The position numbers and the translations under genes are program-made. From assembly GCA_004764695.1 (NCBI GenBank), contig SMSO01000037.1, positions 2,611,837 through 2,675,836 on the forward strand: 64,000 bases of DNA, read 5' to 3'. The notes under the pieces were generated by a model. That model was not told where the DNA came from. It was given only the letters and a program-made list of their open reading frames with translations, and ran no database searches. The number at the start of each line of letters is the position of its first letter. Position 1 is the first letter of the stretch. Source of the DNA: Schizochytrium sp. TIO01 (Eukaryota > Sar > Bigyra > Thraustochytrida > Thraustochytriidae). Below, in pieces: positions 56,006 through 64,000 of the stretch.

Positions 56006-58993
56006 ATGTCTGCGCCAACAGTCAAACATTCTCCACGACTTGGACCTGTTGCAACTCCACCTGGTGGTGGCACCCCAGGACGTGTCAAGGTTGTGCGACC
56101 TGAATCTGTGCTTAAATGTGTGCCACCAAAACCTTTACGAGGAGCCGGGTCTGAAAAGCATAGCAGGCGGAAGGGGCCCTCTACTGGTCTACCTGGTGCA
56201 CCACCCATGCTTCGACGAGGCAACTCACTCCCGGCAAGTGTTATGAACCCAGCAACGCAGCAAAACGGAGGCATACAACCTTCCAACGTTGTCAAACTCG
56301 ATCATCTCGAACGCCTACGCTCCATGGGAAGTTTTATTGTAAAAATGCGCCAGCGACGCAAGCTCCTTCCCAGCAAAATGAGTTCTGTGGAGCTAGTTGT
56401 TAAGTCTGATCTTCTCTTGTGGTATGACATTTCTGGAACCTACAATAAGGACTGTGCACGTACAGTCCATGGCCGCCGCATTCCCGACCATGTCTTTTGG
56501 ATGTCAGAGTGGCAAGTCGAGCAAGGAATCAAAGAGAGAGATATTATCTTGCGACCGAGACCTCGGACGCGTGCACGCACCAGCTCGAGGAGGAGGAACC
56601 CCAATAACAATAATGGTAGCAATCGGAGCCTCAACAAAACAATGAGTAGTGGCAACATATCAGGCGACGCAAACAACAATGCTAACACCGCCATGTTGGC
56701 ACGTCAACGCTCAGGCTCTGAGAACTCTGTTTCCTCTATTATTCTCCCGCCCAAAACTGACTCGGCATCTTCTCTTCTTAACAACTCGAGCACAATCATG
56801 TATAATCAACCTGAACAAGAGCTCAATCCCCAAATGCCGGAATCAACACAGAACATGAAGTCTCAGAACATTGCTGTCTCGTCTTCGCTCCTATCTATGA
56901 GCAAAATGAGCAGCTCTGATCTCTTATCTGCTACAAAACAAGGTGTCTTCTACGAGCTACAGTGCGCCTCCGTGGAGGAGCGCAACGCGCTGCTCGTTAT
57001 GACCCGTGGCCTTCATCAGCCCATCTCTCTCATGGATCTCAAGCCTGTTGCACAAATTGGCACTGGCCACTTTGGTCGTGTACTCATGGTCAAACACCGC
57101 GAGACTGGCACCCCAATGGCTTTGAAGGCAGTGCCTCTTGATAGGTCACGGCTTGACATGCTTATGGTGGAAAAACTTGTGCTGGAACGTGCTTCCACCG
57201 CCAAGTGTAAGGCGATCTCACGCCTTCTCTTTTCTTTCTATGATTCTGGAGCGCTTTACTTTGCGTGCGAGCTCTGCCCTTCGGGCGACCTTTGGGCCCT
57301 TTTACGCCAGAAAAAGGTACTCCCTGAGAACACTGTTCGCTTCGTGGCCGCCGAGCTTGTTTCTGCTATTCACTGCCTGCATACAGAAGGCATTGTACAT
57401 CGCGATATCAAACCTGAAAATATTCTTCTTACCGCAACAGGCCACGTCAAACTTACTGACTTTGGTCTTGCCAAGTTTCTTAGTCTCTCTACAATCCACC
57501 TCCGCAGGGCACGCAAGAAGAATGTCCTCGAGGACCAACCTGTCTTATCAGCAAGTCCAAATACTTCTCGAGGACCTCTCTCTTTCCTCCGTAATCTTGG
57601 CTCCTCACGCTCTCTTACAACCAATATTAACACGAACAACGTCTCAAACAGCGGCAAGTCGCTCGTCAGCAGCAGTATGTCCCCTACGCTCAGTGCAATG
57701 AACTCCAAGCCACGTCCTGGGGACCTCTCACTTGTGAACATCTCATCCGCCACCAACGTGAACCATCTTCTAGATGGAAACCTCTCCATTAACTCTCCAT
57801 GCCTTTCCCCGGATAGCATTCTTTCTTCTTCAGAAGGTTCAATGCCCTCATCATCTTCGCTCGATACTCCGCGCTCACCTGAAAGTGGTCCTCTTGGATC
57901 TCCGAAACGTCGTAGTCGGCGGAGTTGCCAATGTGGCGCGGCGACTGCAGAAAACCCAAATGAGGTCTTGTGCTTCTGCGAGCGTCGTCCCGACTATGAT
58001 CGATCCTTCACCATCTGTGGAACCAGCTTTTACATGGCACCCGAAATGATCCGCGGCGCAGGGCATGGTCTAATGGTGGACTGGTGGCAGTTGGGCTGTG
58101 TTGTACAAGAACTTCTTACCGGCACTCCCGCTTTCCAAGATTCGGACCCGCAGAAAATGGAGGATCGTATCCTATTTGGACGCCCGAACATAATCCCAGA
58201 TGTTGCCCACGGCCAGGTTCTCTCGATCTCTGACAATGCCCGGGACTTCATCCGCCGACTCTTGGCTACAGAACCGCGTGGACGCCTCGGTAATGGGGCT
58301 ACCCGTGATGTATCCTCACACCCTTTCTTTACTGGTGTTAACTGGGTTCACGTGCAGCAAGGACTTCTTGAGCCTACTGATCTTCTCAAACGTTACACTC
58401 TTGAGTCCCGTACATCAACGCTTATGTCTTCGTCCCAGCCTCCAGGTCATCACGTTGTCGATCACCACCTTCGGGCCCAGATGATGGAATCCTCACCGAC
58501 CGATGACATGGATCCCGACATGGATGACGACTTCATGAACCACGAGGAGCATAGTGATAGCATGAACGAACAGGACATGCTTGCATCTGCGGTGGATCTT
58601 GTTGATGAGGATGAGGCCTTTCTCTTGCTTGAAGAGATGGTTGAGACGAAGGAGGCTCCAGATACGGAATTACCAATTTCGGGAAGCCCTGGGAAAGAAG
58701 ATGTCAGTGTGCTTTTGGAAAGTTTCCCGGGAAGCTCGTTGACAGATTCCTTTGCACCTCTTCAAAATGAAGGCGAATATCGCAAACAAAATTCTACTGG
58801 CCGTGGCAATGGTCCTAACCGTTTTGCACTGGGTGGTCACAAACCAGTGAACGGTAACCGCCGAGGCCGCCGCGGTCGCCGTGGCTTTGACGACCCCTTC
58901 CCTGGTCTTTGTTTTAAAAATCCCGAGATGCAAGTATATCATCAAGCCTCACTCTGTGCGGGCTTTTCGTTTCCTCCGGAATTCGAGAAATAA
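56006..58993 (+). CDS. AGC-family Ser/Thr kinase with large activation-loop insertion
   Basis: The first ATG (56006) gives 995 residues. Residues 1-100 are Pro/Ser-rich. A segment at about 105-160 and another at 312-335 look like the two halves of a PH domain split by an Asn/Ser-rich insert. The kinase starts near 344 with GTGHFGRV, Lys374 (MALK), an alphaC Glu near 389 (VEK), HRDIKPEN (catalytic Asp467), TDFGLAKF (Asp485) and CGTSFYMAPE (Ala-Pro-Glu 678-680), followed by DWWQLGCVVQELLTG. About 175 residues are inserted between DFG and APE, where about 20 are usual. This is the topology of the Greatwall/Rim15/plant IRE branch of AGC kinases. The insert ends in CQCG…CFC (C641, C643, C656, C658). 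The C-terminus has an acidic region and CAGFSF (984-989), close to an AGC hydrophobic motif. No key catalytic residue is missing. Confidence 0.9.
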   Translation: MSAPTVKHSPRLGPVATPPGGGTPGRVKVVRPESVLKCVPPKPLRGAGSEKHSRRKGPSTGLPGAPPMLRRGNSLPASVMNPATQQNGGIQPSNVVKLDHLERLRSMGSFIVKMRQRRKLLPSKMSSVELVVKSDLLLWYDISGTYNKDCARTVHGRRIPDHVFWMSEWQVEQGIKERDIILRPRPRTRARTSSRRRNPNNNNGSNRSLNKTMSSGNISGDANNNANTAMLARQRSGSENSVSSIILPPKTDSASSLLNNSSTIMYNQPEQELNPQMPESTQNMKSQNIAVSSSLLSMSKMSSSDLLSATKQGVFYELQCASVEERNALLVMTRGLHQPISLMDLKPVAQIGTGHFGRVLMVKHRETGTPMALKAVPLDRSRLDMLMVEKLVLERASTAKCKAISRLLFSFYDSGALYFACELCPSGDLWALLRQKKVLPENTVRFVAAELVSAIHCLHTEGIVHRDIKPENILLTATGHVKLTDFGLAKFLSLSTIHLRRARKKNVLEDQPVLSASPNTSRGPLSFLRNLGSSRSLTTNINTNNVSNSGKSLVSSSMSPTLSAMNSKPRPGDLSLVNISSATNVNHLLDGNLSINSPCLSPDSILSSSEGSMPSSSSLDTPRSPESGPLGSPKRRSRRSCQCGAATAENPNEVLCFCERRPDYDRSFTICGTSFYMAPEMIRGAGHGLMVDWWQLGCVVQELLTGTPAFQDSDPQKMEDRILFGRPNIIPDVAHGQVLSISDNARDFIRRLLATEPRGRLGNGATRDVSSHPFFTGVNWVHVQQGLLEPTDLLKRYTLESRTSTLMSSSQPPGHHVVDHHLRAQMMESSPTDDMDPDMDDDFMNHEEHSDSMNEQDMLASAVDLVDEDEAFLLLEEMVETKEAPDTELPISGSPGKEDVSVLLESFPGSSLTDSFAPLQNEGEYRKQNSTGRGNGPNRFALGGHKPVNGNRRGRRGRRGFDDPFPGLCFKNPEMQVYHQASLCAGFSFPPEFEK

Positions 58994-59873
58994 ACTGTCG
59001 CCATGCAAGCGACTTGTGCTAGTGAAATCTGGCTTCTTCACTCCCTCATCCGTTCTTTTCTTCTTTCATCATATACCTACGTGCATACTGTTCATATTTT
59101 TTTCGTGGAACCAAAAGTTGTTCCCTGTGGATGTGTGATGATTTTATTGAGGATCTTGTGCAATTTCTATGTATCAAAAGCTCATATAAATAATACACCT
59201 CAGCTCTACAAAGGTGTCTGTGTACTCATCAAATTTCAAATTCTGTTTTTTCTTCTTATAGATCGAACTAAACTAATACCCACATTTTTTCCTTTACTCA
59301 GTTCTAAGAACTGAAAATGAATATTAGCTTTTCATATGTATCATTAACTATATATAGGAAAGCTAACAAGCGCTCCAGAGCTCAAGGAACAAACCAAAAA
59401 TCCCCCTTTTAACAATGGTGACTCCACAGCAACAAACACACATCCACTGAAAATATGAACAAGAATCGTGTAGATAAATTTTAAAATTAAAATTTAGAAA
59501 TGTCGGTTTTCACGCTCCAACTCATGTTTTCATGAGCTTCTATAATGTTAGTCGCCGTTTTCCTTGTTGTGATTGACAAACAGGAATGAGACTAAGTTTT
59601 GAACTTGTAATCGCAAACACATGGTAAGTCATTCGCAGAATGTACAAATCATTAACGCTTTTCTCTCTGACACTTCAAAATACCCTTTGAACTATTTGAT
59701 AATAGCAAGTATACTCTTGGACTTTGCAGTAATGAGGAGGAGTTGGAGTATATATACACAACAAGCACTGAAGGAAAGGCAAAAACACGACAAACAATTT
59801 AAAAATTTAATATGATACAGGAAAACAGTTTAGAAATCGATCCATATCAGATCGAATAGAATCACTAAGCTGC
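58994..59873. other. Convergent 3' spacer
   Basis: AT-rich spacer between the kinase (+) and RGS protein (-) genes. Nothing beyond probable untranslated regions is seen. Confidence 0.4.
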
Positions 59874-60755
59874 CTAGTCGAACCAGTGGTTTGCACCAAC
59901 AGGAATGATGAGAATAACTACAGAAAGGATCGTCGCAAAAGTCAATGCCAAGAAATTCTGCAGTCTTGAACGATTTCGAAGGCGCCTGAGCGCAACAGGA
60001 TCCTGTAAACGGTCCTCCTTGGAAGTGCGCAGAAACACATCAAACCAGGTGTATTTTTGATTCTCGCGCATACGCACTCCTTTCATCCCAAGCCCTGAAC
60101 AAACCTTTTGGTATCCTGAAATCATGTATGCGAAGCCAGCAACAAAAATAATCCAAGTACACAAACGTACATAAGGGGTATGGAGAATACCCGTGCACTC
60201 GAGGGCGAAGATTGCACCAGTAATGATGGCTCCTAAAATCAAGAGCTTGACTCCCAGTCGCGAGCGCCACCTAGCATGTGATTTGGTTAAATTTTGGTTT
60301 GCAGCTCGGCGGAGAAAACGGGGGAGACTGTCTTCGCTGATGAGTTTACGCACCTCCTGCTGTGACTCCAGGAATGCATTCAAGTCACCCTCGCTTGCCT
60401 TGCGTAGCGTAGCCTCGCGCATACTAGAGCTCAAGTTAATTTCCTGGGGAGAGCCTGCAACAATGAATCGCGATGCGATTTCCTTAGAGAGAGATTGGTG
60501 ACTCTTGGGCTGTGCTGGAGACACACGGACAACTCCGGGTGCCTGTGATTCGCTACCAAACAGCTGTCTGTACTCCTCTGCTTGTGCCCAAAAGTCAACA
60601 TTCTCTGTATTGTACTCTCCTTGCATAAAGTCTCGCAGATCCTCTCTCCGAAATGGCACACCCCGAAGAGAATAAAGGACCTCGTCAACGCTAGGTTCTG
60701 ACAGCGAGTCACGACTGCCTTCACTTCTGGCATCCTCAATAGCCGCAGACTTCAT
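59874..60755 (-). CDS. RGS-domain membrane protein
   Basis: The first ATG (60755) gives 293 residues; the frame is open six codons further up from a TTG. Residues about 35-155 look like an RGS domain: REDLRDFMQGEYNTENVDFW (helices 3-4, with the E-N-x-x-F-W core), then EIASRFIVAGSPQEINLSS and LNAFLESQQEVRKLI, ending in PRFLRR. RGS domains speed up GTP hydrolysis by Galpha subunits, and the conserved Asn of ENVDFW is present. Two membrane helices follow near 180-200 and 207-225, then a basic cytoplasmic loop and a last helix at the C-terminus (LALTFATILSVVILIIPVG). An RGS domain followed by membrane helices is the architecture of fungal Rax1, a bud-site protein; fungal GprK and plant RGS1 have the helices first. 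The function here is unproven. The gene is intron-free. Confidence 0.75.
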   Translation of the reverse strand: MKSAAIEDARSEGSRDSLSEPSVDEVLYSLRGVPFRREDLRDFMQGEYNTENVDFWAQAEEYRQLFGSESQAPGVVRVSPAQPKSHQSLSKEIASRFIVAGSPQEINLSSSMREATLRKASEGDLNAFLESQQEVRKLISEDSLPRFLRRAANQNLTKSHARWRSRLGVKLLILGAIITGAIFALECTGILHTPYVRLCTWIIFVAGFAYMISGYQKVCSGLGMKGVRMRENQKYTWFDVFLRTSKEDRLQDPVALRRLRNRSRLQNFLALTFATILSVVILIIPVGANHWFD

Positions 60756-63534
60756 ATTTTTTGTTTCAATCAATTCAGCCTTCGCGATATCTTTGTGCTA
60801 GAGCAGGCCCACGCCTGCAACCTTCACAGCGGTGGTCTCTATTCAGGGTTTGCTGTATCTAACGCAGCAATCCTTTCATCAAACCTTCCGACACCAGGAA
60901 TTACATGCATCTATTCTCCGTAACAAGTAAGACTCTCATTCTGACCCCTTCTACCCATGAAGCCCCTATATTAATAAAAAAGGGTTCAAGGAAATGGGGG
61001 GTACGCACACTCCAGGAAACCTAAAAAAATCAAAGTGAGCGGAAATGAGAAGACCAAGAAAATACAGGCTTCTGCTGACACTGCTGATCACCCTGAGCCC
61101 ATAAATGCCAGCAAAACTGCTAAACGAGCGAGGTCAAACTTCCGGGCTTCAAAATCGCAGATGCTCGCGGATAAGAAGCAGCGACAGAGGTTTGGCGCAA
61201 GTTGTCTATCTCTCTTGGGAGGCACGTGCACTCGCACACCCACATCGAAAGGACTTTCATCTGTTGTTTTCTGTGGGGTTAACTTGAGGACATCATGTGG
61301 ATTATGTTGTATGCAGTATTATATGAGCTCGGATCTGGTTAACGAGCTGGGCGCCACGCGCGGAGCTGAGTTGAGTTGAGTTGGAATGACTCGGGGGAGA
61401 GCTTTTGTCCTTTCATGGAGCAAGAAAGTCAATGGCTAGAAACCCCGACAACATCAACACAAGGTCATGACACGATGCAGATCTTTGGAGCGATTGCATT
61501 GAAATCCGATGCGATACGACGCTCCTGGATCGAGGCCAGTGCAAAAGATGTGAAGTCCAGGCCCGGGAGTTCGGCTCATGCTGGAAAAGGAAAAGAGTAG
61601 GTACAACTTGAAGTACAAATTTTGGTGAGCACGTACAACTTCAAGTTAAAAGTAAACAAGTCACCGACTGAGGATAATAACAACAGCAACGACAAGGACT
61701 GATGGGATCAAACTCTTTCATCTCTCAACAAACTTACCAGGAACCGCTTCTGCTCACTCCAGTCCTTAGATAGCTTCACAAACGACGAGCGCATAACTTC
61801 AGGTTGCTCCTACACCAACACGTGCAAATGAGCTGAAGTCCAAGTGTTCCCCGGAAGTGGATTGAGCCTTCTCGTAGCAATTGTTATCGCGCTCCTAAAG
61901 GTCGGCCTTCGGAGAAGCATCAGAGAGGCGGCGAAAACCCTCGATGCATAAATAGACACCCACCCCTTCATCGTCTCGTCTCGCCATTTGCTTCAAGTGT
62001 GTAAGCTCGGTGAATTGCTATTGCGGCATCGCATGTGTCATATGGGACAAATAGGACAGAAGGCCGCTACCAGCGACTTGGATCTGGGGCCGCACGTAGC
62101 TGCTGCGGCCGCACACCCACTTCCTGCACCACCACAACTGTTGCGCACTGAGTGGCTTCTGCGGGATTCGAGTTGAGTTTCTTCGACCGACGCCTCCATA
62201 AATTGGGCAAAAATACCACTGCTAGTGAGTTTTCTATTAATCAGATAACTAAACAACATCTTCATCATATTCTTTATTTCGTTTTGGCCTTTTCGAAGCT
62301 GTCCTTTTTGTTCCTCTTTTTGCTATTACTGTGTCTCGTGCAGAGGAGACAGGAAGGGTAGATACGTCGCCACATTCCCCTTGTCTCCAAAGAAGGTCCT
62401 TGCAAGTAAATGATGTTGAGCATCAATGTTGTCACAACAATATCGTGGAGTTCATCCTCTCAATTCGCTTCTTCACGATGAAGCTCTTGTATCTTTTCAC
62501 TGAGCAATTGCCTTCAACACATCCTTATTTATTGAGTGGCTTGGAACGGGACTCAGGAAAGCGCTCCCTCCATCTCTAGTCTGACAGACCACACCATTAT
62601 CAAGTTCTCTTCAATATAGATCTTTTTGATCAAGTTTGTTCATCGAGGTGCCGTTTTCCGACTCTTGGAAGAAATGTTCTCAATCATATAAGAAGAGATC
62701 TCTGTGCATCTAAGGTTGCGATTCTCTCTTTGCGGGAAAGTAATGAATTGAGCGACGACAACAAATCTAGCAAAATTTGATAATGATTGCCACACAATGG
62801 ACATTATTCCATCTTCGGCGCATTCCTATTTATGCAGTAGGGACTGATCCAAAACACATGCTAAAGTGAAAGTGCATTGGCCAACCCGCATATTCTTTGC
62901 ATTTTCACCATCGTACAGCTTCCTAACCAAATTTCGGGCAAGCAGTATAAATCGAAAACACCCGAAACAAAACTTTCTCTTGATAACAAGATAAATACTA
63001 TGGCACTCGGCGTCACTAATGCGCATCAACATCTATTAGTATGTGTTGACCGCTGTTGATTAAACTGTTTGGGAACACCAAACCATCATAGAGATTCATG
63101 TTGAGCAAACATGTAGACCTCTTTTAGTAAGTCTAGCACTTTTGGCTTGTGTCAAAATTAGGGACTGCTGAGTAGCCTTGCTCATTTCCAAATTGCGCGC
63201 TGTTTCTTTCTATTCACAATTGTTTGTTCCGTTTTTTTTCTGCATTGTCTTCAACGATGAATTCAACTATGATTTTGGTGGAATCAGCACAGCTCTGAAA
63301 AGAAGCATGAAGCTTTCATGCGACCCGACAGCGGCATGAGACTGTCTGGATATTATTATGGTCCGGGGCGTGGGCCTTTTTTATAAAATTATTTTTTAGT
63401 TTCTCGTTTAATCTTCCCTGTGTGACCAATTCAATCTATCTTACACATTACTTCTGTTTCTGGGCAACGCAAAGCAAATCACTCGACAGCAGCTTCTTCT
63501 CCAAGAGTCACGCGACTGTGCTGTAGACATCAAG
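60756..63534. other. Divergent intergenic region
   Basis: 2.8 kb between the RGS (-) and Maf (+) start codons. A 100-codon plus-strand frame from about 61037 begins with a Lys/Ala-rich, plausibly protein-like stretch but has no in-frame ATG at its start and no domain. A TATAAAA lies at 63382-63388, about 150 nt before the Maf ATG, and may be a promoter element. Confidence 0.4.
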
Positions 63535-64000
63535 ATGCTAAAGATTCTTTCAAAGGTTCGCGAGGAGGTTGACGCGGGCAAGCTCCGCATCATCTTGGCT
63601 AGCGCAAGTCCTCGTCGTCGCGAGCTGCTTGGCGACATCATCTTAGGCCACTCCGTGCCTTTTGCAGTGCAGGCAAGCAAGTTTAAAGAAGACTACGACA
63701 AGGCATTGTATAAAGGCAGAGCTCATGAGTACGTCGCTGAGTACGCTTTGCAAAAGGCCCTCGATGTTCGTCGTGAGGTCATTGCCGAACAATCTTCGGA
63801 CTCGGTCACCACAATAATTATTGGTTGCGATACCGTTGTCGTGCGGGATGGAACCATTCTTGAGAAACCCGCATCATCCCAAGAGGCCTTTGATACAATT
63901 CTAAGTTATAGCAAACGAGATGTCAGTGTGGTGTCTGGTATGGCACTGATATTGGTTAAACCGAACGATTCTGCACAAGACGACGCCTCTGATAAGCATG
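63535..64000 (+). CDS. Maf-like nucleoside triphosphate pyrophosphatase (partial, runs off the edge)
   Basis: An open frame runs from the ATG at 63535 to the end of the window (155 codons visible, no stop). After a short N-terminal helix it reads IILASASPRRRELL, the S-x-SPRR signature of the Maf/YhdE/ASMTL family. GCDTVVV and LEKPAS follow (the A-D-T-V and K-P elements, with a Cys in place of the usual Ala), then SGMALIL. Maf proteins hydrolyse non-canonical or modified nucleotides such as dTTP, UTP and their methylated forms to monophosphates, guarding the nucleotide pool. Eukaryotic members may be fused to a methyltransferase domain (ASMTL); whether that holds here lies beyond the edge. There is a long non-coding upstream region and no sign of an intron in the visible part. 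Confidence 0.85.
   Translation, partial: MLKILSKVREEVDAGKLRIILASASPRRRELLGDIILGHSVPFAVQASKFKEDYDKALYKGRAHEYVAEYALQKALDVRREVIAEQSSDSVTTIIIGCDTVVVRDGTILEKPASSQEAFDTILSYSKRDVSVVSGMALILVKPNDSAQDDASDKH

Overview
The window looks like nuclear DNA from a unicellular eukaryote. The proteins are eukaryotic: an F-box protein, an RGS-domain membrane protein, an AGC kinase, a cyclic-nucleotide-type potassium channel, a phospholipid N-methyltransferase and an Mpo1-like protein. Genes are monocistronic on both strands. Coding regions are long and mostly intron-free, but at least one GT-AG intron (77 nt) can be read directly. Intergenic DNA is AT-rich and full of microsatellites, while the best-expressed-looking gene is GC-rich at third codon positions. 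A thraustochytrid-like stramenopile would fit, but that is a guess from style, not proof. I found no rRNA, tRNA, CRISPR or bacterial operon signal and no intact transposon.

Layout. 0.3-10 kb: a small polytopic membrane protein (-), a phospholipid methyltransferase (+), a two-exon membrane-anchored alpha/beta hydrolase (-) and a membrane-anchored class III aminotransferase (-). 10-18.5 kb: a gene-poor stretch with repeats. 18.5-33.9 kb: a gene-rich block with an Mpo1/DUF962 protein (+), a WD40 protein (-), an F-box protein (+), a PH-ABC1 kinase-beta-lactamase-like fusion broken into three frames (+), an unknown acidic protein (-) and a voltage-gated channel with a cyclic-nucleotide-binding domain (+). 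33.9-56.0 kb: a 22 kb desert with many tetranucleotide microsatellites, poly(A)/poly(T) tracts and GC-rich islets but no convincing gene. 56-64 kb: an AGC kinase with a large activation-loop insertion (+), an RGS membrane protein (-) and the start of a Maf-type nucleotide pyrophosphatase (+) that runs off the right edge.

There is no operon logic. Two loose themes are lipid and membrane biochemistry (phospholipid methyltransferase, lipase-like hydrolase, Mpo1-like protein, UbiB/ABC1-type kinase) and signalling (channel, AGC kinase, RGS protein). The most interesting points are the PH-ABC1-beta-lactamase fusion whose beta-lactamase active site looks dead, the AGC kinase split by a ~175-residue insert carrying a CxC-x12-CxC cluster, and a membrane module apparently shared by the 199-residue protein and the aminotransferase N-terminus. 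Also notable are a perfect hairpin just upstream of the channel gene and a dispersed GTAGGTACCTAC-type palindrome in intergenic DNA.
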